Assembly: GCA_017620525.1 (NCBI GenBank)
Contig: JAGAUY010000021.1
Location: 1 to 64,000 of the forward strand
Source of the DNA: Oscillospiraceae bacterium
GTDB lineage: Bacteria > Bacillota > Clostridia > Oscillospirales > Oscillospiraceae
DNA length: 64,000 nucleotides
Reading direction: 5' to 3'
Shown: in pieces, positions 50,101-58,028 of the stretch
Layout of the letters: every line of letters starts with the position of its first letter
How positions within the stretch are numbered: position 1 is the first letter of the stretch
Position numbers and translations under genes: made by a program
The notes under the pieces: generated by a model
Told to the model about the DNA's origin: nothing
The model's database searches: none
The model's input: only the letters and a program-made list of their open reading frames with translations

Positions 50101-51757
50101 GCTTGCCGCTTCCGGCAGCAGCCAGCATCTCGCCGTTGTCCTGGGAGATGGAGCAGACAGCCAGCTTGGCGTCGCCCACGTTCATCTTGATCTCGCCGGA
50201 AACGTTGTTGTAAACGATGATACCGGCAGCGCCCTGAGCCTCAGCGATCATGGCCTTCTCTTCGAAGGTGTTGTCACCACGGCGGACCAGCGCGATCTTG
50301 CCGGAGATCTCCAGGCCGGTGTAGTCAGCGCTTCGGCCGACACCGGGAACGACCACATACTCGATCTCCTTGGATTCCTCATCGCCCAGCAGAGTCTCGC
50401 AGAACTTCAGCTCTTCGGCGGCACCGCTGTTGGCCTCGTCGAAGTAGATGATGGTCTCGCCATACAGCAGGTAGGGAGTCTCGGTACCGCTGATGGAAGC
50501 AACGGACAGAACGCCATCATAGGTAGAGGGAGAACCAACCGTACCGGTATCGGGGTTGGTGGTCAGACCCAGGTTACCGTTTGCCTCAGAACCGTAAGCG
50601 GAGGAGAAGCTGTTGGAGGCTGCCGCCACAACGCTGATGCCGGCGGCACGGATCTTGTCGTAAACGCCGTTCAGAGCTTCTTCATCGGATTCACGGCTGA
50701 AGCCGCAGGCAGTACCCAGGGACATATTGATGACATCAACACCCAGAATCACACAGTCTTCCAGAGCAGCCAGGATCCAGGCTGCACGGGCGGTGTCCAC
50801 AACGTCGGAGAAGATCTTCATGGAGACCAGCTGTGCGTTGGGGGCAACACCGGTGATGGTGTCGTCGATACCGACAATAACACCGGAAACATGGGTACCG
50901 TGGTTATTATGGGTGGAATAGACGTCGGGGTCGTTGTCGGCATAGTCATAGCCGAAGGGGACCTTTTCATTGATATAGACATCGTCGACACTCAGGCCGC
51001 CGTACAGTTCGTTTGCCTTGGTCTGGCGCACAACTGCTGCCACATCCTCATAGGTCATACCCAGATGATCGGAGGTGAAATTCTCGACAGAGAAGGCGGA
51101 GTGTGCGGAATCAAGGCCGGTGTCCAGAACGGCAACGACCATACCGGTGCCGTCATAGGCCACGTCAGCGCTGTTGAAAATGCCGGTCTCGTACACGTTG
51201 ACGGTATTCTCCACCAGCTCAGTTTCAGCCTTGTGGTACTCTTCACCGATGATGGCATTTTCACCTGCGGACAGGGTCTTGCAGGCTGCCTCAAAATCAC
51301 CGGCCTGAATGACCAGCTCGAAACCACTCAGCAGGGTGGAATAGTCTTCACCGGTGCTGTAAGCGATGCCCCGATCATCCAGGGAGCTGAGGATCTCTGC
51401 CTTACGGGTTTCGATCTTCTGTCTGGTTTCAGCTGCTTCGTCGCTGGACAGAACGTATTCGCTGAAGCTCATCGTCTTATCCGTTGCTTCGTAAGCATCC
51501 AGCAGACTGATCACATCCACTGTAATAATCACGGAGATCTCCTGCTCCGCGCTGATGGTTTCAGGCAGCTGGAACATCACAGAGTCGTCAACAAACTCCG
51601 AATAGTCCACAGCAATATCCTCCAGGCGCTGGATAGACGCGCTCTGGAAGCCGGATGCCTGAACATGATTTACGGGAATCGCGCCGATGAGGATCGCCGC
51701 TGCCAGCAGGGCAACCACCATCATCCGCGAAACCTTCGAAATGAATTCTTTCTTCAT
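44186..51757 (-). CDS. Giant cell-surface subtilisin-like protease with LRRs
   Basis: 2523 residues. A signal peptide (MKKEFISKVSRMMVVALLAA) and a propeptide precede the S8 domain: D212 in VAVLDTGLD, H286 in NNHGTHVSG and S606 in LSGTSMACP. A PA-type domain is inserted about 470-560. Then come beta-sandwich domains and a Big-type domain, and from about 1370 to 2330 many BspA-like LRR_5 repeats (EIGEYAFFETSITELPGF, KYGTYAFTGCEALKSFYV). A C-terminal helix (GWGIVILLGCVLISGAVVVY) and a basic tail anchor it in the membrane. It probably digests host or dietary protein. The start at 51757 follows AAAGGCG. Confidence 0.92.
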   Translation of the reverse strand: MKKEFISKVSRMMVVALLAAAILIGAIPVNHVQASGFQSASIQRLEDIAVDYSEFVDDSVMFQLPETISAEQEISVIITVDVISLLDAYEATDKTMSFSEYVLSSDEAAETRQKIETRKAEILSSLDDRGIAYSTGEDYSTLLSGFELVIQAGDFEAACKTLSAGENAIIGEEYHKAETELVENTVNVYETGIFNSADVAYDGTGMVVAVLDTGLDSAHSAFSVENFTSDHLGMTYEDVAAVVRQTKANELYGGLSVDDVYINEKVPFGYDYADNDPDVYSTHNNHGTHVSGVIVGIDDTITGVAPNAQLVSMKIFSDVVDTARAAWILAALEDCVILGVDVINMSLGTACGFSRESDEEALNGVYDKIRAAGISVVAAASNSFSSAYGSEANGNLGLTTNPDTGTVGSPSTYDGVLSVASISGTETPYLLYGETIIYFDEANSGAAEELKFCETLLGDEESKEIEYVVVPGVGRSADYTGLEISGKIALVRRGDNTFEEKAMIAEAQGAAGIIVYNNVSGEIKMNVGDAKLAVCSISQDNGEMLAAAGSGKLKISKQQTSGPFISDFSSWGPAPSLEIKPEITGHGGNILSSVTGGGYDRLSGTSMACPNLSGVVILLRQYVVENFPEIADDNVEVAAMVNRLLMSTADIALNTNGQPYAVRKQGAGLANLVNATETPAYITTYDSEGKEMDKTKLELGDDIEKTGVYEMSFTVNNIGEKNLAYELGAYIMTEGVSDTKTNAGETTVTEEAYILEGATVEITSINGEEAKNNKISVEAGSTADVEVTITLSDADKAYLDESFANGMYVEGYLTLTATKGTDIDLSVPYLAYYGDWTIAPLFDLEYYDTNADELDDGIDEEDKLKADAYATRAIGGISEDYVSYLGSYYFLQDPEDLVISADKDHVALSNQEGTIHSLRFVWAGLLRNAQKIAVSITDNTTGEEIFQTEDIDVRKSYGDGGSIYPANIEIEFDTMDYNLSNNSEYTVKLQGYLDYNNGGLQTNEKNTFELPLYIDFEAPVISDVEFYYEYDKSLEKNRLYAKAAIYDNHYTMAAQLGYVTMGADADGNEVAELKPFEQFMTPVYSQRNGTTYVTFELTDYIYDIKEGSINPNAFVITCYDYALNYATYEIALPDDYTDFYFESLAEGITLSPNEVYSLEPLVYPNSEWGELLEFTSSKPSVARVVNNKVIATASGSAVIKVRDPQTNESITFKVTVLGEEDEGYRRFDKPVADVFELTGYRTTKAYYQVASEDKTIGDTGDVRFFEDNYNLSLYPSESVYLNYKLDAYFPNDTTVEYETSNENIVKIDAYGNVTAVAEGFASVTVKVMMDGRSTYYSETVSVEVKDPFVTNGGASLTHYYGNGGTVMIPEDLSLTEIGSFAFSNFEYIPKTAEELAFDDAETSKQWFIGDSTITKVVIPEGVEKINSYAFANLTALEEIVLPSTLEAIEYGAFYNCTSLQKITFSSTNNLKIINQNAFENCDLQGIVDLSAACMISPYAFAGNTDLEGFITSDSLLSIGDYAFAGCKSLKDLTITAAKVKYGTYAFTGCEALKSFYVNASVLPEGMFYECKGLESVSIGPDVKAIGEFAFRDTDVTTLEVKSGNQNFKVQSADHILSADGKTLVAVAPTIRDAFTSANLGGAKVTALADGAFSHNTRVTSVTLPEVTVLGDYAFGSSEQIASVELGALTEIGEYAFFETSITELPGFTAETEIGKYAFAFTDITSVVIPDSMVIAEGVFSECMSLIDVTIGNDVTIGEYAFSVNKDHAFTVESYTEEIEVGGAVALPGDEEEPGDYSDITEPDDNISLEQPEDTSDEDEVIALATQKEKYFYYTFATSLKTVTIGDNAIIGDNAFSGAASLETVTLGANAEIGYMAFYNNSSLKEIDLSSVKSIGDYAFSGDVYYICVDDSMTYAAISPDGHYLYTYHAPQLPQVDLSAAESIGEYAFSYCRQLTDVVLNPTITEIPQYAFAGCVSLVNIDMSNIVTVGDYAFIEDAALVEINLPVAESIGEYAFVYCDALTTVNLNAAGTEIAEGTFSYCEQLATVGNLAATRNIGDYAFAYTAITEADLSGAVSIGNMTFLKEELTPFAVTLGSSLETLGDNPFALCQLEPFCITEVSTFNGTDVESAIYTYDISDSVSVIDGSVYCKTINGLELITYAGVDPVNYHVAEDTVRITAYAFAGSDVQMVTLPVATTSIGHKAFYGCEGLHTVVFGSYTAPILEEEFDSTYYETLQHIPGSGDFGTYTDYNGTEVVIEPMGLVPYFMWNATGGMYSNAFYGANFVDYVGYVEDKLTMVRPVNGQNYDSFVMSQYFDMTINGPAAPDDTSLAAIAAIKAIPERVSLSDIDLVEAARAAYTKIATLEQQALVTNYADLISAEQRILALSTPVEGEEGELAEGETVPADGTGTDTDSESRSGLSDGWGIVILLGCVLISGAVVVYVSMKSAGKKIDVKEMASKVSVWAKQSGTAFADACGKALDSAKTAAAKLGTKKAAKTESEPAAEAAETAEEPETAEDEKVTD

Positions 51758-51939
51758 CTGACTTCGCCTTTCACTGTGTATTTTTGCAGATAATTCCGTG
51801 CATACAGAATCCATTCTATAGTATCATCTCTTCACAGAAAAAGCAAGGACTTTCACTTTATTTTATTAAAGTATTTCTTTATTATTTCAGATTATCCTGT
51901 TTCTTACATTTACCGTTTACCAGCGCCTCTTTATTTGCA

Positions 51940-51968
51940 TTTACATACCGTCTTTTCTGTGTTATACT
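51940..51968 (+). promoter_or_regulatory. Promoter of the CxxC/NapH-TlpA operon
   Basis: TTTACA (51940-51945), 17 bp, TATACT (51963-51968), 36 bp before the first ATG. Confidence 0.75.
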
Positions 51969-52003
51969 ATATTAATATAAATTTCTCCACTGGAGGCGAA
52001 TAT

Positions 52004-52771
52004 ATGACAAATGAACTCGCAAACCGCATTCGCAGGATCTTCGGCATCGTGCTGAGCGTTTCCATCGCCGCCGCCGGCATCTGTCTGATCTGGGCCTGCG
52101 TCGGTATTTACCGGACCGGAGACCATCCGTTCTCCCGGGAAGCCGTTGCTGCGGCCTTCTCCCCCATCGCGGTTCCGGTCTATCTGTGTCTGGCGCTGGT
52201 AATCATCGGCTTCGTGCTGGATCTGATCCTTCCCGCGCCGGCATCCAGACGTAAGGTCGAAAAGAATCTGGAACTGATCCTGGAAAAGCTCCACGGCAAG
52301 ACCGACCTGAGCCAGTGCAGCGAAGCTCTGCGCGGTGAGATCATCGCCCAGCAGCGCAGCCGCAAGCTCCATCGCCGGATTACCGCCGTGCTGCTGATCA
52401 TCGGCAGCATCATTTTCCTGGTCTATGCCCTGCGCGAGGGCGCCTTCCATCAGAGCCAGATTAACGATTCCATGGTCCGGGCCATGACTGTGCTGCTGCC
52501 CTGTATGGCAGTCCCCTGCATATGGGCTGTCTACGCAGCCTACCGCCGCACCGCCAGCATGGAAAAGGAGATCGCGCTTCTGAAGCAGGTATCCGGCGGC
52601 AAGGCTTCCGACAAGCAGACTGCTGCCACGACAGACCGCACGAAGCTCATCCGCAATGTGATTGCGGTACTTGCCATTGCGTTTCTGATCTACGGCTTCT
52701 GCACCGGCGGCACCGCCGATGTGCTGACCAAGGCCGTCAACATCTGCACTGAGTGCGTGGGATTGGGGTGA
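52004..52771 (+). CDS. Multi-pass membrane protein with C-terminal CxxC tail
   Basis: A 255-residue membrane protein with about five transmembrane segments (IVLSVSIAAAGICLIWACVG, VPVYLCLALVIIGFVLDLIL, ITAVLLIIGSIIFLVYAL, VLLPCMAVPCIWAVYAAY, LIRNVIAVLAIAFLIYGF) and a cytoplasmic helical loop. It ends DVLTKAVNICTECVGLG, with C248 and C251. This tail matches the short CD1871A-type CxxC proteins that precede NapH-like genes. The CxxC probably exchanges electrons or disulfides with the Fe-S/TlpA protein whose gene starts five bases later. GGAGG precedes the ATG at 52004. Confidence 0.75.
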   Translation: MTNELANRIRRIFGIVLSVSIAAAGICLIWACVGIYRTGDHPFSREAVAAAFSPIAVPVYLCLALVIIGFVLDLILPAPASRRKVEKNLELILEKLHGKTDLSQCSEALRGEIIAQQRSRKLHRRITAVLLIIGSIIFLVYALREGAFHQSQINDSMVRAMTVLLPCMAVPCIWAVYAAYRRTASMEKEIALLKQVSGGKASDKQTAATTDRTKLIRNVIAVLAIAFLIYGFCTGGTADVLTKAVNICTECVGLG

Positions 52772-52776
52772 TACAT

Positions 52777-54285
52777 ATGATGAATAAACTGAAAAAATGG
52801 ATCCCCAGCCGCCGCAAAATCATTCAGCTGTACTGCGCGCTGCTGTTCAACGCCAACCTGAAGGGTTTCGTCTCCGGCAACATTTATACCGGTTCTTCCA
52901 AGCAGATGTGTGTCCCCGGTATCAATTGCTACTCCTGCCCCGGCGCCATCGGCGCCTGTCCTCTGGGTTCCCTGCAGGGTTCCTTCAGTGCAGACCACTC
53001 CACCATCTGGTATGTCGGCGGCATTCTGCTGCTGTATTCCATCTTCTTCGGACGCATGATCTGCGGATGGTTCTGCCCCTTCGGACTAATTCAGGAACTG
53101 CTGTATAAGATCCGGACCCCCAAGCTGAAGAAGAGTCCGGTCACCCGGGTCCTGTCCTATCTCAAATATGTGATTTTGGTGGTATTCGTCTTTATCATCC
53201 CCATCATCTACGCATTCAAGGACACTCCCCTGCCCGCGTTCTGCAAGTATATCTGCCCCGCAGGCACCATTGAAGGCGGTCTGCTGCTGCTCTCCAACGA
53301 GATCAATTCCAGCTATTTCTCCATGCTGGGCCCCATTTTCACCTGGAAATTCTTCCTGATGATCAGCACTGTAGTCGGCTGCATCTTCGCGTTCCGTCTG
53401 TTCTGCCGTTTCCTCTGCCCCCTGGGCGCGTTGTACGGTCTGTTCAACAAGATTTCTTTCTTCGGCATCAAGGTAGACGATGCCAAATGCACCAGATGCA
53501 ACCTCTGCGTCAGCCACTGTAAGGTCGATATCCGCCATGTCGGCGACCAGGAATGCATCAGCTGCGGCGAGTGCATCGGTGTCTGCCCCACCAAGGCCAT
53601 TTCCTTCAAGGGCAGCAAGATCCTCCTGAAAGAAAACGAGATCAGCGCAAATGCCTCCGACGAGGAAATCAAGGCCCGCGATGGCAAGCTGAAGAAGCAG
53701 CGCACCATCACCCGTTCCATCGTTGCCGCCGTCATGGCTGTTGTTCTGATCGGCGCAGTCTGGCACTATTGGAACGAAGAGACTCCCGCACCTGCCTCCC
53801 CCGTGACCGATGAAGCCAGAGGCAATCAGGTCGGCGATCTGTGCTACAGCGATAATCTGCAGATCGTGACTTCCGCCGGCATCACCGAAGAAACCATCGA
53901 TCCTACCCTCACCGGCAAGATCACCATCATCAACTTCTGGGGTACCTGGTGCACTCCCTGCGTCAATGAGCTGCCCTACTTTGATCAGATTGCAACGGAC
54001 TATGCCGATTCCACCACTGTCATCGCCGTCCATTCCAGCCTCGGCAATACCACAGCCCCTGAGTACATCGGCAAATACTATGACGGCTCCAGCCTCATCT
54101 TCGCAACGGACTACGCACTGGATGATACCGGCCTGGTCGGCGGCTTCTACTCCGCTCTGGGCGGCCGCGGTACCTATCCCTACACCGTCATTCTGGACAA
54201 AACCGGCACCATCGTCTCCATCTTCGTAGCGTCTGTGGAATATGAGGACCTGCAGGAAGTCGTGGAAACCCAGCTGAACGGCTGA
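52777..54285 (+). CDS. NapH-type Fe-S membrane protein fused to a TlpA-like thioredoxin domain
   Basis: About 502 residues. Several transmembrane segments carry paired Cys motifs (CGWFCP near 96-101, CRFLCP near 210-215) as in NapH. Two [4Fe-4S] clusters follow: C238/C241/C244/C248 and C260/C263/C266/C270. After a further helix (about 313-330) comes an exported TlpA/ResA domain with WGTWCTPC (C392, C395). It would pass cytoplasmic electrons through Fe-S clusters and membrane thiols to a thioredoxin-like domain outside. The ATG at 52777 or 52780 is the start. Confidence 0.88.
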   Translation: MMNKLKKWIPSRRKIIQLYCALLFNANLKGFVSGNIYTGSSKQMCVPGINCYSCPGAIGACPLGSLQGSFSADHSTIWYVGGILLLYSIFFGRMICGWFCPFGLIQELLYKIRTPKLKKSPVTRVLSYLKYVILVVFVFIIPIIYAFKDTPLPAFCKYICPAGTIEGGLLLLSNEINSSYFSMLGPIFTWKFFLMISTVVGCIFAFRLFCRFLCPLGALYGLFNKISFFGIKVDDAKCTRCNLCVSHCKVDIRHVGDQECISCGECIGVCPTKAISFKGSKILLKENEISANASDEEIKARDGKLKKQRTITRSIVAAVMAVVLIGAVWHYWNEETPAPASPVTDEARGNQVGDLCYSDNLQIVTSAGITEETIDPTLTGKITIINFWGTWCTPCVNELPYFDQIATDYADSTTVIAVHSSLGNTTAPEYIGKYYDGSSLIFATDYALDDTGLVGGFYSALGGRGTYPYTVILDKTGTIVSIFVASVEYEDLQEVVETQLNG

Positions 54286-54310
54286 AATAAACGGTCATAA
54301 ATAATAGATT

Positions 54311-54338
54311 CCCCCGCACCGCTTCCGCGGTGCGGGGG
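54311..54338 (+). terminator. Terminator of the redox operon
   Basis: CCCCCGCACCGC, loop TTCC and GCGGTGCGGGGG form a 12-bp stem with a short T-rich tail. Confidence 0.7.
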
Positions 54339-54366
54339 TTCCTTGCTTTACAGTCTGCGCCGCAGC

Positions 54367-54396
54367 AAAAGGGCCCGTCCTTTCGGACGGGCCCCT
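54367..54396 (-). terminator. Terminator of the SLH/Big protein gene
   Basis: AGGGCCCGTCC and GGACGGGCCCCT form a GC-rich stem around TTTC; the minus strand continues TTTTG. Confidence 0.8.
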
Positions 54397-54411
54397 GGCA
54401 GCGTTTGGAAA

Positions 54412-57400
54412 TTACTCTGCGGGAGTCAGAGTCACAACGTAGTCGATGCTCTCTGCACCGGAGTAACCACCGTCAAAACCATAGATGATGTAGCAGTAAG
54501 GATCGCCTGCTTCTACTTCGACAGAGTAGGAGCCGCTTCCCAGCTGCTGCATAACGGAGCTGGTGGAGAACTGATCTTCGCCGCAGATCAGCTCGAAGCC
54601 AGGATTAGCATCGATCGTAATAGTCAGAGTGCCAGCCTGGGTAGCGGTAACCTCAACGATCTCGCATGCATTTGCATCGGCCAGGTAAATACCGGAGTCC
54701 TGAGCCAGGATAAAGGCGCCTTCGGGAGTCTCGATAATCTCGCCGCCGCTTTCTTCGGCATAGCTCAGGTTCATGTTACCCTTGATGGCATTGCCGTTGG
54801 CATTGATGATGCTGATGGTGATGACATCACCGGCAGCCACTTCAACGGAAGCGGTGTTGGTGTAGTTCAGCGCGATGCCGTTGATGGTCACGATGTTGTT
54901 TCTGCTGTCAAACAGGTAGGGCAGCATGCTTTCGGCGAAATCGGTCCATTCGCCGGTGCCGGAATTCTTCTGGCTCAGAGAAGTGATCTTGATGTTCACA
55001 GTGCCTGCTTCAGCGGCAGTGAAGGTGTACAGGGAGCCGTCGGCGTCGCCAGCCACGGTTTCGTAGCTGTTGTCGCCCAGAGTCAGAGCAACAGGAATAT
55101 TCTCTTCCTCTTCGCCTTCCCCAGACACAACACCGTCAACGCTGTAGCAAATGACCATCCATGCGGTATCAGCATCGACAGCGTCGGTCATGGATGCGAA
55201 GGGAGACAGGCCGGGCATGAACCAGCCCTGGTATGCACCGTAGCCCTTGACAAACAGCATCAGGTCCTCGGTCAGAGGATACATGCCATCACTGTCAACA
55301 TAGTTGTAATAACCGCGCATTGCGCTCAGGAAATCGTAGTACTTGGTCTCACCGTTGACCTCAACGCCGCCGCGCAGCGTGATTGCGGACATGCCGCTCT
55401 CGCCGCCGGTAACGACCTGAGTCAGGGACCAGCCTTCGGTCTCCAGGTCAATGTACAGGATCTCGCCGTTGGCGCTGTCCAGATGGTAGTAGCCGTCGGA
55501 ACCCAGAACTGCGGTATGTGCGGTGGTGATGTCCACAGCGGTCACGGTATTCTCGGCGGTGATGAAGTCAAAGCCTTCGGGGAAGGTATGGGTGTTGACG
55601 TAATTCACATACTCAATCTGCTGCTCGCCGCCGCCTTCTGCGGTCTTGACAACAGTCAGGTTGAATTCGCCCTCAACGGAGGAAACGCCGATGTACGCGC
55701 TCTGGCCCACACCGGTGCAGGTCCACTCGCAGGTATTGGTGGTGCTTGCAGGATCAGTCAGGAACCAGGAACCGGCGCCCCAGTAACCAACGATAGCGCC
55801 TTCGGGAGCGGTGAAGGAATAGGTGCCAACCTCGGCAGGCTCAAACACATAGATGGTGGTAGTAGCGTTTTCATCCAGAGTCAGAGCGTTGTCGCCCAGA
55901 GCCAGAGCAGTCTCGGAAACGATGTACTCTTCCGGCTCAACAGGCTTGTCTTCGATCTCAGCAGGCTCGAAGGTCAGTGCATAGGAGATCTGACCATTGG
56001 TCTCTTCATAAGCAGCCTTGTTGTATGCCCAGAACTCGAAGTAGTAAACATCGCCTGCCTTCAGCTCGTAAGTGAAGGACTTTTCAGTATTGCCGCTGTT
56101 GCGGATGCTGGTAATGCCGTCAGCATCGGTGACCTTGAAGGCCCAGCCGGGCTGGACAGCGCCCATGGTCAGAGTCAGAATACCATCTTCTTCAGCGGTA
56201 TACTTGACGACCTTGGATTCGCCGGAGCCGTAGGCAGAGTTCAGATAGACAGTGCCTTCGGTTGCGGTGGAAACAAATTCTGCAGTGACGATGACATCAC
56301 CTGCGGGGGTGTTCCACATATCGGCGGGATCATAGGTGTTGACGTTGATCTCCAGAACATCGCCTTCGTTGACAGCGATGACTGCAGGGTTAACAACGGG
56401 ATCGCTGTCGTTCCACTGACCGTCGCCGTAAGCGCCGGTGGTCTTGTTGTTGACAGTGTAGAACCAGCCAGGCTCAGCGGAGAAGGTCAGAATCAGTTCA
56501 CCCTTCTCAGCGGCAGTCCAGTTGTACCAGTAGCCTTCCCAGCTGTTGGCAGCAACGGAAGCAACATTTTCGCCCATAACCAGCTCAGCGGGGTTGCCCA
56601 TAGTGCCTTCGGGCAGAACGATCTCGCCGGTCAGAGTGCCCTCGATTGCGGGGATCTGCCAGGTCTCCTCGTCAGCAACAGCAACGACCTGGATGATGAT
56701 CTCGTCGCCGTAAGCCACATCCAGAGAAACGGTGCCTTCACCCTCAGACATGGTGTACTGAGTGTAGTTTGCGGAGGTGGTCACGATGACATCAAACTTG
56801 GTCTCGTCATAGTCCTCGGCGGTAATGACCAGAGTGCCGTTGGTCATGGGGTAATAGCTGTAGTAGTAACCGCTTTCATTACCGGCCTCGACGGAGTAGT
56901 TGATCTGCTCAATGTTCATCAGAGGTTCGGGATTCATGAAAGTGCCCATGGGATACTCAAAGTTCAGGCTGTAGTCAGCATTCTCACCAGAATTGTTGGT
57001 AATAGTGAACTCATGGACGCCCATACCGGAAGTAGCGAACTCGACGGTCAGGACGCCGGACTCATCGGCAGTGTATTCCTTGTTCTTGTAGGTAACAGTA
57101 ACGCCCTGTGCATCCTCGATGGTCAGAGTCATGCCGGTAAACTTACCGCCATAGGTTCTGGTCTCGCCGTTGTTGACATCAGTCTTAAAAGCTTCTTCCA
57201 CATTGGTGATGTAGATGATCTCACTTCTGACATAGCGGTACAGGAAGGTAACAACCTGTGCGCGGTTGCAGGCAACGTTAACACCAAATTCAGTCTCGCT
57301 CAGGCCCTTGGTAATACCCTTCTCGACTGCCCACAGGATAGCCTCGGTGTAGTACTGGTCTTCCAGAACATCATCGAAGGGATTCTCACTGCTTGCAGGA

Positions 57401-57816
57401 GCGGGAGAGCCGGCTGCACGCCACAGGAAAGTGACAACCTGTGCACGGCTGCAAGCGACATTCACACCAAACTCAGTCGTGCTCAGACCGTTGGTGATGC
57501 CCTCGCTGACTGCCCACAGGACAGCATTCGTATAGTACTCACCTTCCAGAACATCCTCGAAGGGATTCTCGCCGGTGACTTCGGGAGAACCTGCCACGCG
57601 GTACAGGAAGGTAACGACCTGTGCACGGCTGCAGTCGACATTGATGCCGAACTCAGTTGCACTCAGACCGTTGGTGATCTTGTTCTCAACTGCCCAGTTG
57701 ATGGGCTGGTTGTAGAACTGTCCTTCTTCCACGTCAGTGAAAGAAGCTGCAAATGCGACGGATGCCAGAGACATGACCATTGCAATTGCCAGTACCATGG
57801 AAAGTACTTTTCTCAT
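54412..57816 (-). CDS. Large exported SLH protein with repeated beta domains and shared C-terminal module
   Basis: 1134 residues. A signal peptide (MRKVLSMVLAIAMVMSLASV) is followed by three SLH repeats (about 22-215: NWAVENKITNGLSATEFGIN and relatives). Many immunoglobulin-like or pre-peptidase-like beta domains follow (GVHEFTITNNSGENADYSLN, LTFSAEPGWFYTVNNKTTGA). Further on come IVGYWGAGSWF, LGSDGYYHLDSANGEILYID, DGMYPLTEDLMLF and AWMVICYSVDG, matching a module in the next two large proteins. SLH anchors it to the wall. The start at 57816 has AGGAGG. Confidence 0.85.
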   Translation of the reverse strand: MRKVLSMVLAIAMVMSLASVAFAASFTDVEEGQFYNQPINWAVENKITNGLSATEFGINVDCSRAQVVTFLYRVAGSPEVTGENPFEDVLEGEYYTNAVLWAVSEGITNGLSTTEFGVNVACSRAQVVTFLWRAAGSPAPASSENPFDDVLEDQYYTEAILWAVEKGITKGLSETEFGVNVACNRAQVVTFLYRYVRSEIIYITNVEEAFKTDVNNGETRTYGGKFTGMTLTIEDAQGVTVTYKNKEYTADESGVLTVEFATSGMGVHEFTITNNSGENADYSLNFEYPMGTFMNPEPLMNIEQINYSVEAGNESGYYYSYYPMTNGTLVITAEDYDETKFDVIVTTSANYTQYTMSEGEGTVSLDVAYGDEIIIQVVAVADEETWQIPAIEGTLTGEIVLPEGTMGNPAELVMGENVASVAANSWEGYWYNWTAAEKGELILTFSAEPGWFYTVNNKTTGAYGDGQWNDSDPVVNPAVIAVNEGDVLEINVNTYDPADMWNTPAGDVIVTAEFVSTATEGTVYLNSAYGSGESKVVKYTAEEDGILTLTMGAVQPGWAFKVTDADGITSIRNSGNTEKSFTYELKAGDVYYFEFWAYNKAAYEETNGQISYALTFEPAEIEDKPVEPEEYIVSETALALGDNALTLDENATTTIYVFEPAEVGTYSFTAPEGAIVGYWGAGSWFLTDPASTTNTCEWTCTGVGQSAYIGVSSVEGEFNLTVVKTAEGGGEQQIEYVNYVNTHTFPEGFDFITAENTVTAVDITTAHTAVLGSDGYYHLDSANGEILYIDLETEGWSLTQVVTGGESGMSAITLRGGVEVNGETKYYDFLSAMRGYYNYVDSDGMYPLTEDLMLFVKGYGAYQGWFMPGLSPFASMTDAVDADTAWMVICYSVDGVVSGEGEEEENIPVALTLGDNSYETVAGDADGSLYTFTAAEAGTVNIKITSLSQKNSGTGEWTDFAESMLPYLFDSRNNIVTINGIALNYTNTASVEVAAGDVITISIINANGNAIKGNMNLSYAEESGGEIIETPEGAFILAQDSGIYLADANACEIVEVTATQAGTLTITIDANPGFELICGEDQFSTSSVMQQLGSGSYSVEVEAGDPYCYIIYGFDGGYSGAESIDYVVTLTPAE

Positions 57817-57989
57817 TAGTGTTTGCCTCCTCTTTCGAGAAATATTTTTTAGGTATTCAAAAGAATACCAAAAATCCGTACGAAAGTTTCCTGCTTTGCA
57901 GTCGGCCGCAGCGTTCGCTACCAATTCACTTTGGCCTCATCCGCAGAACTCTTTCAACGGAATTTTTCAGGTATAAGGGGGATATCCCG

Positions 57990-58019
57990 TACAGGTCCCG
58001 GAAAAATCCGGGACCTGTA
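57990..58019 (-). terminator. Hairpin behind the 58-60.7 kb gene
   Basis: A perfect 13-bp stem, TACAGGTCCCGGA and complement, with an AAAA loop. The T-run is poor, so termination is likely but not certain. Confidence 0.5.
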
Positions 58020-58028
58020 TTGGATAGA

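Noticed and set aside
42761..51793. A 3010-codon plus-strand frame opposite the subtilase and lipoprotein genes
   Set aside because: It is a mirror of strongly codon-biased minus-strand genes. The minus-strand products have signal peptides, catalytic motifs and ribosome sites.
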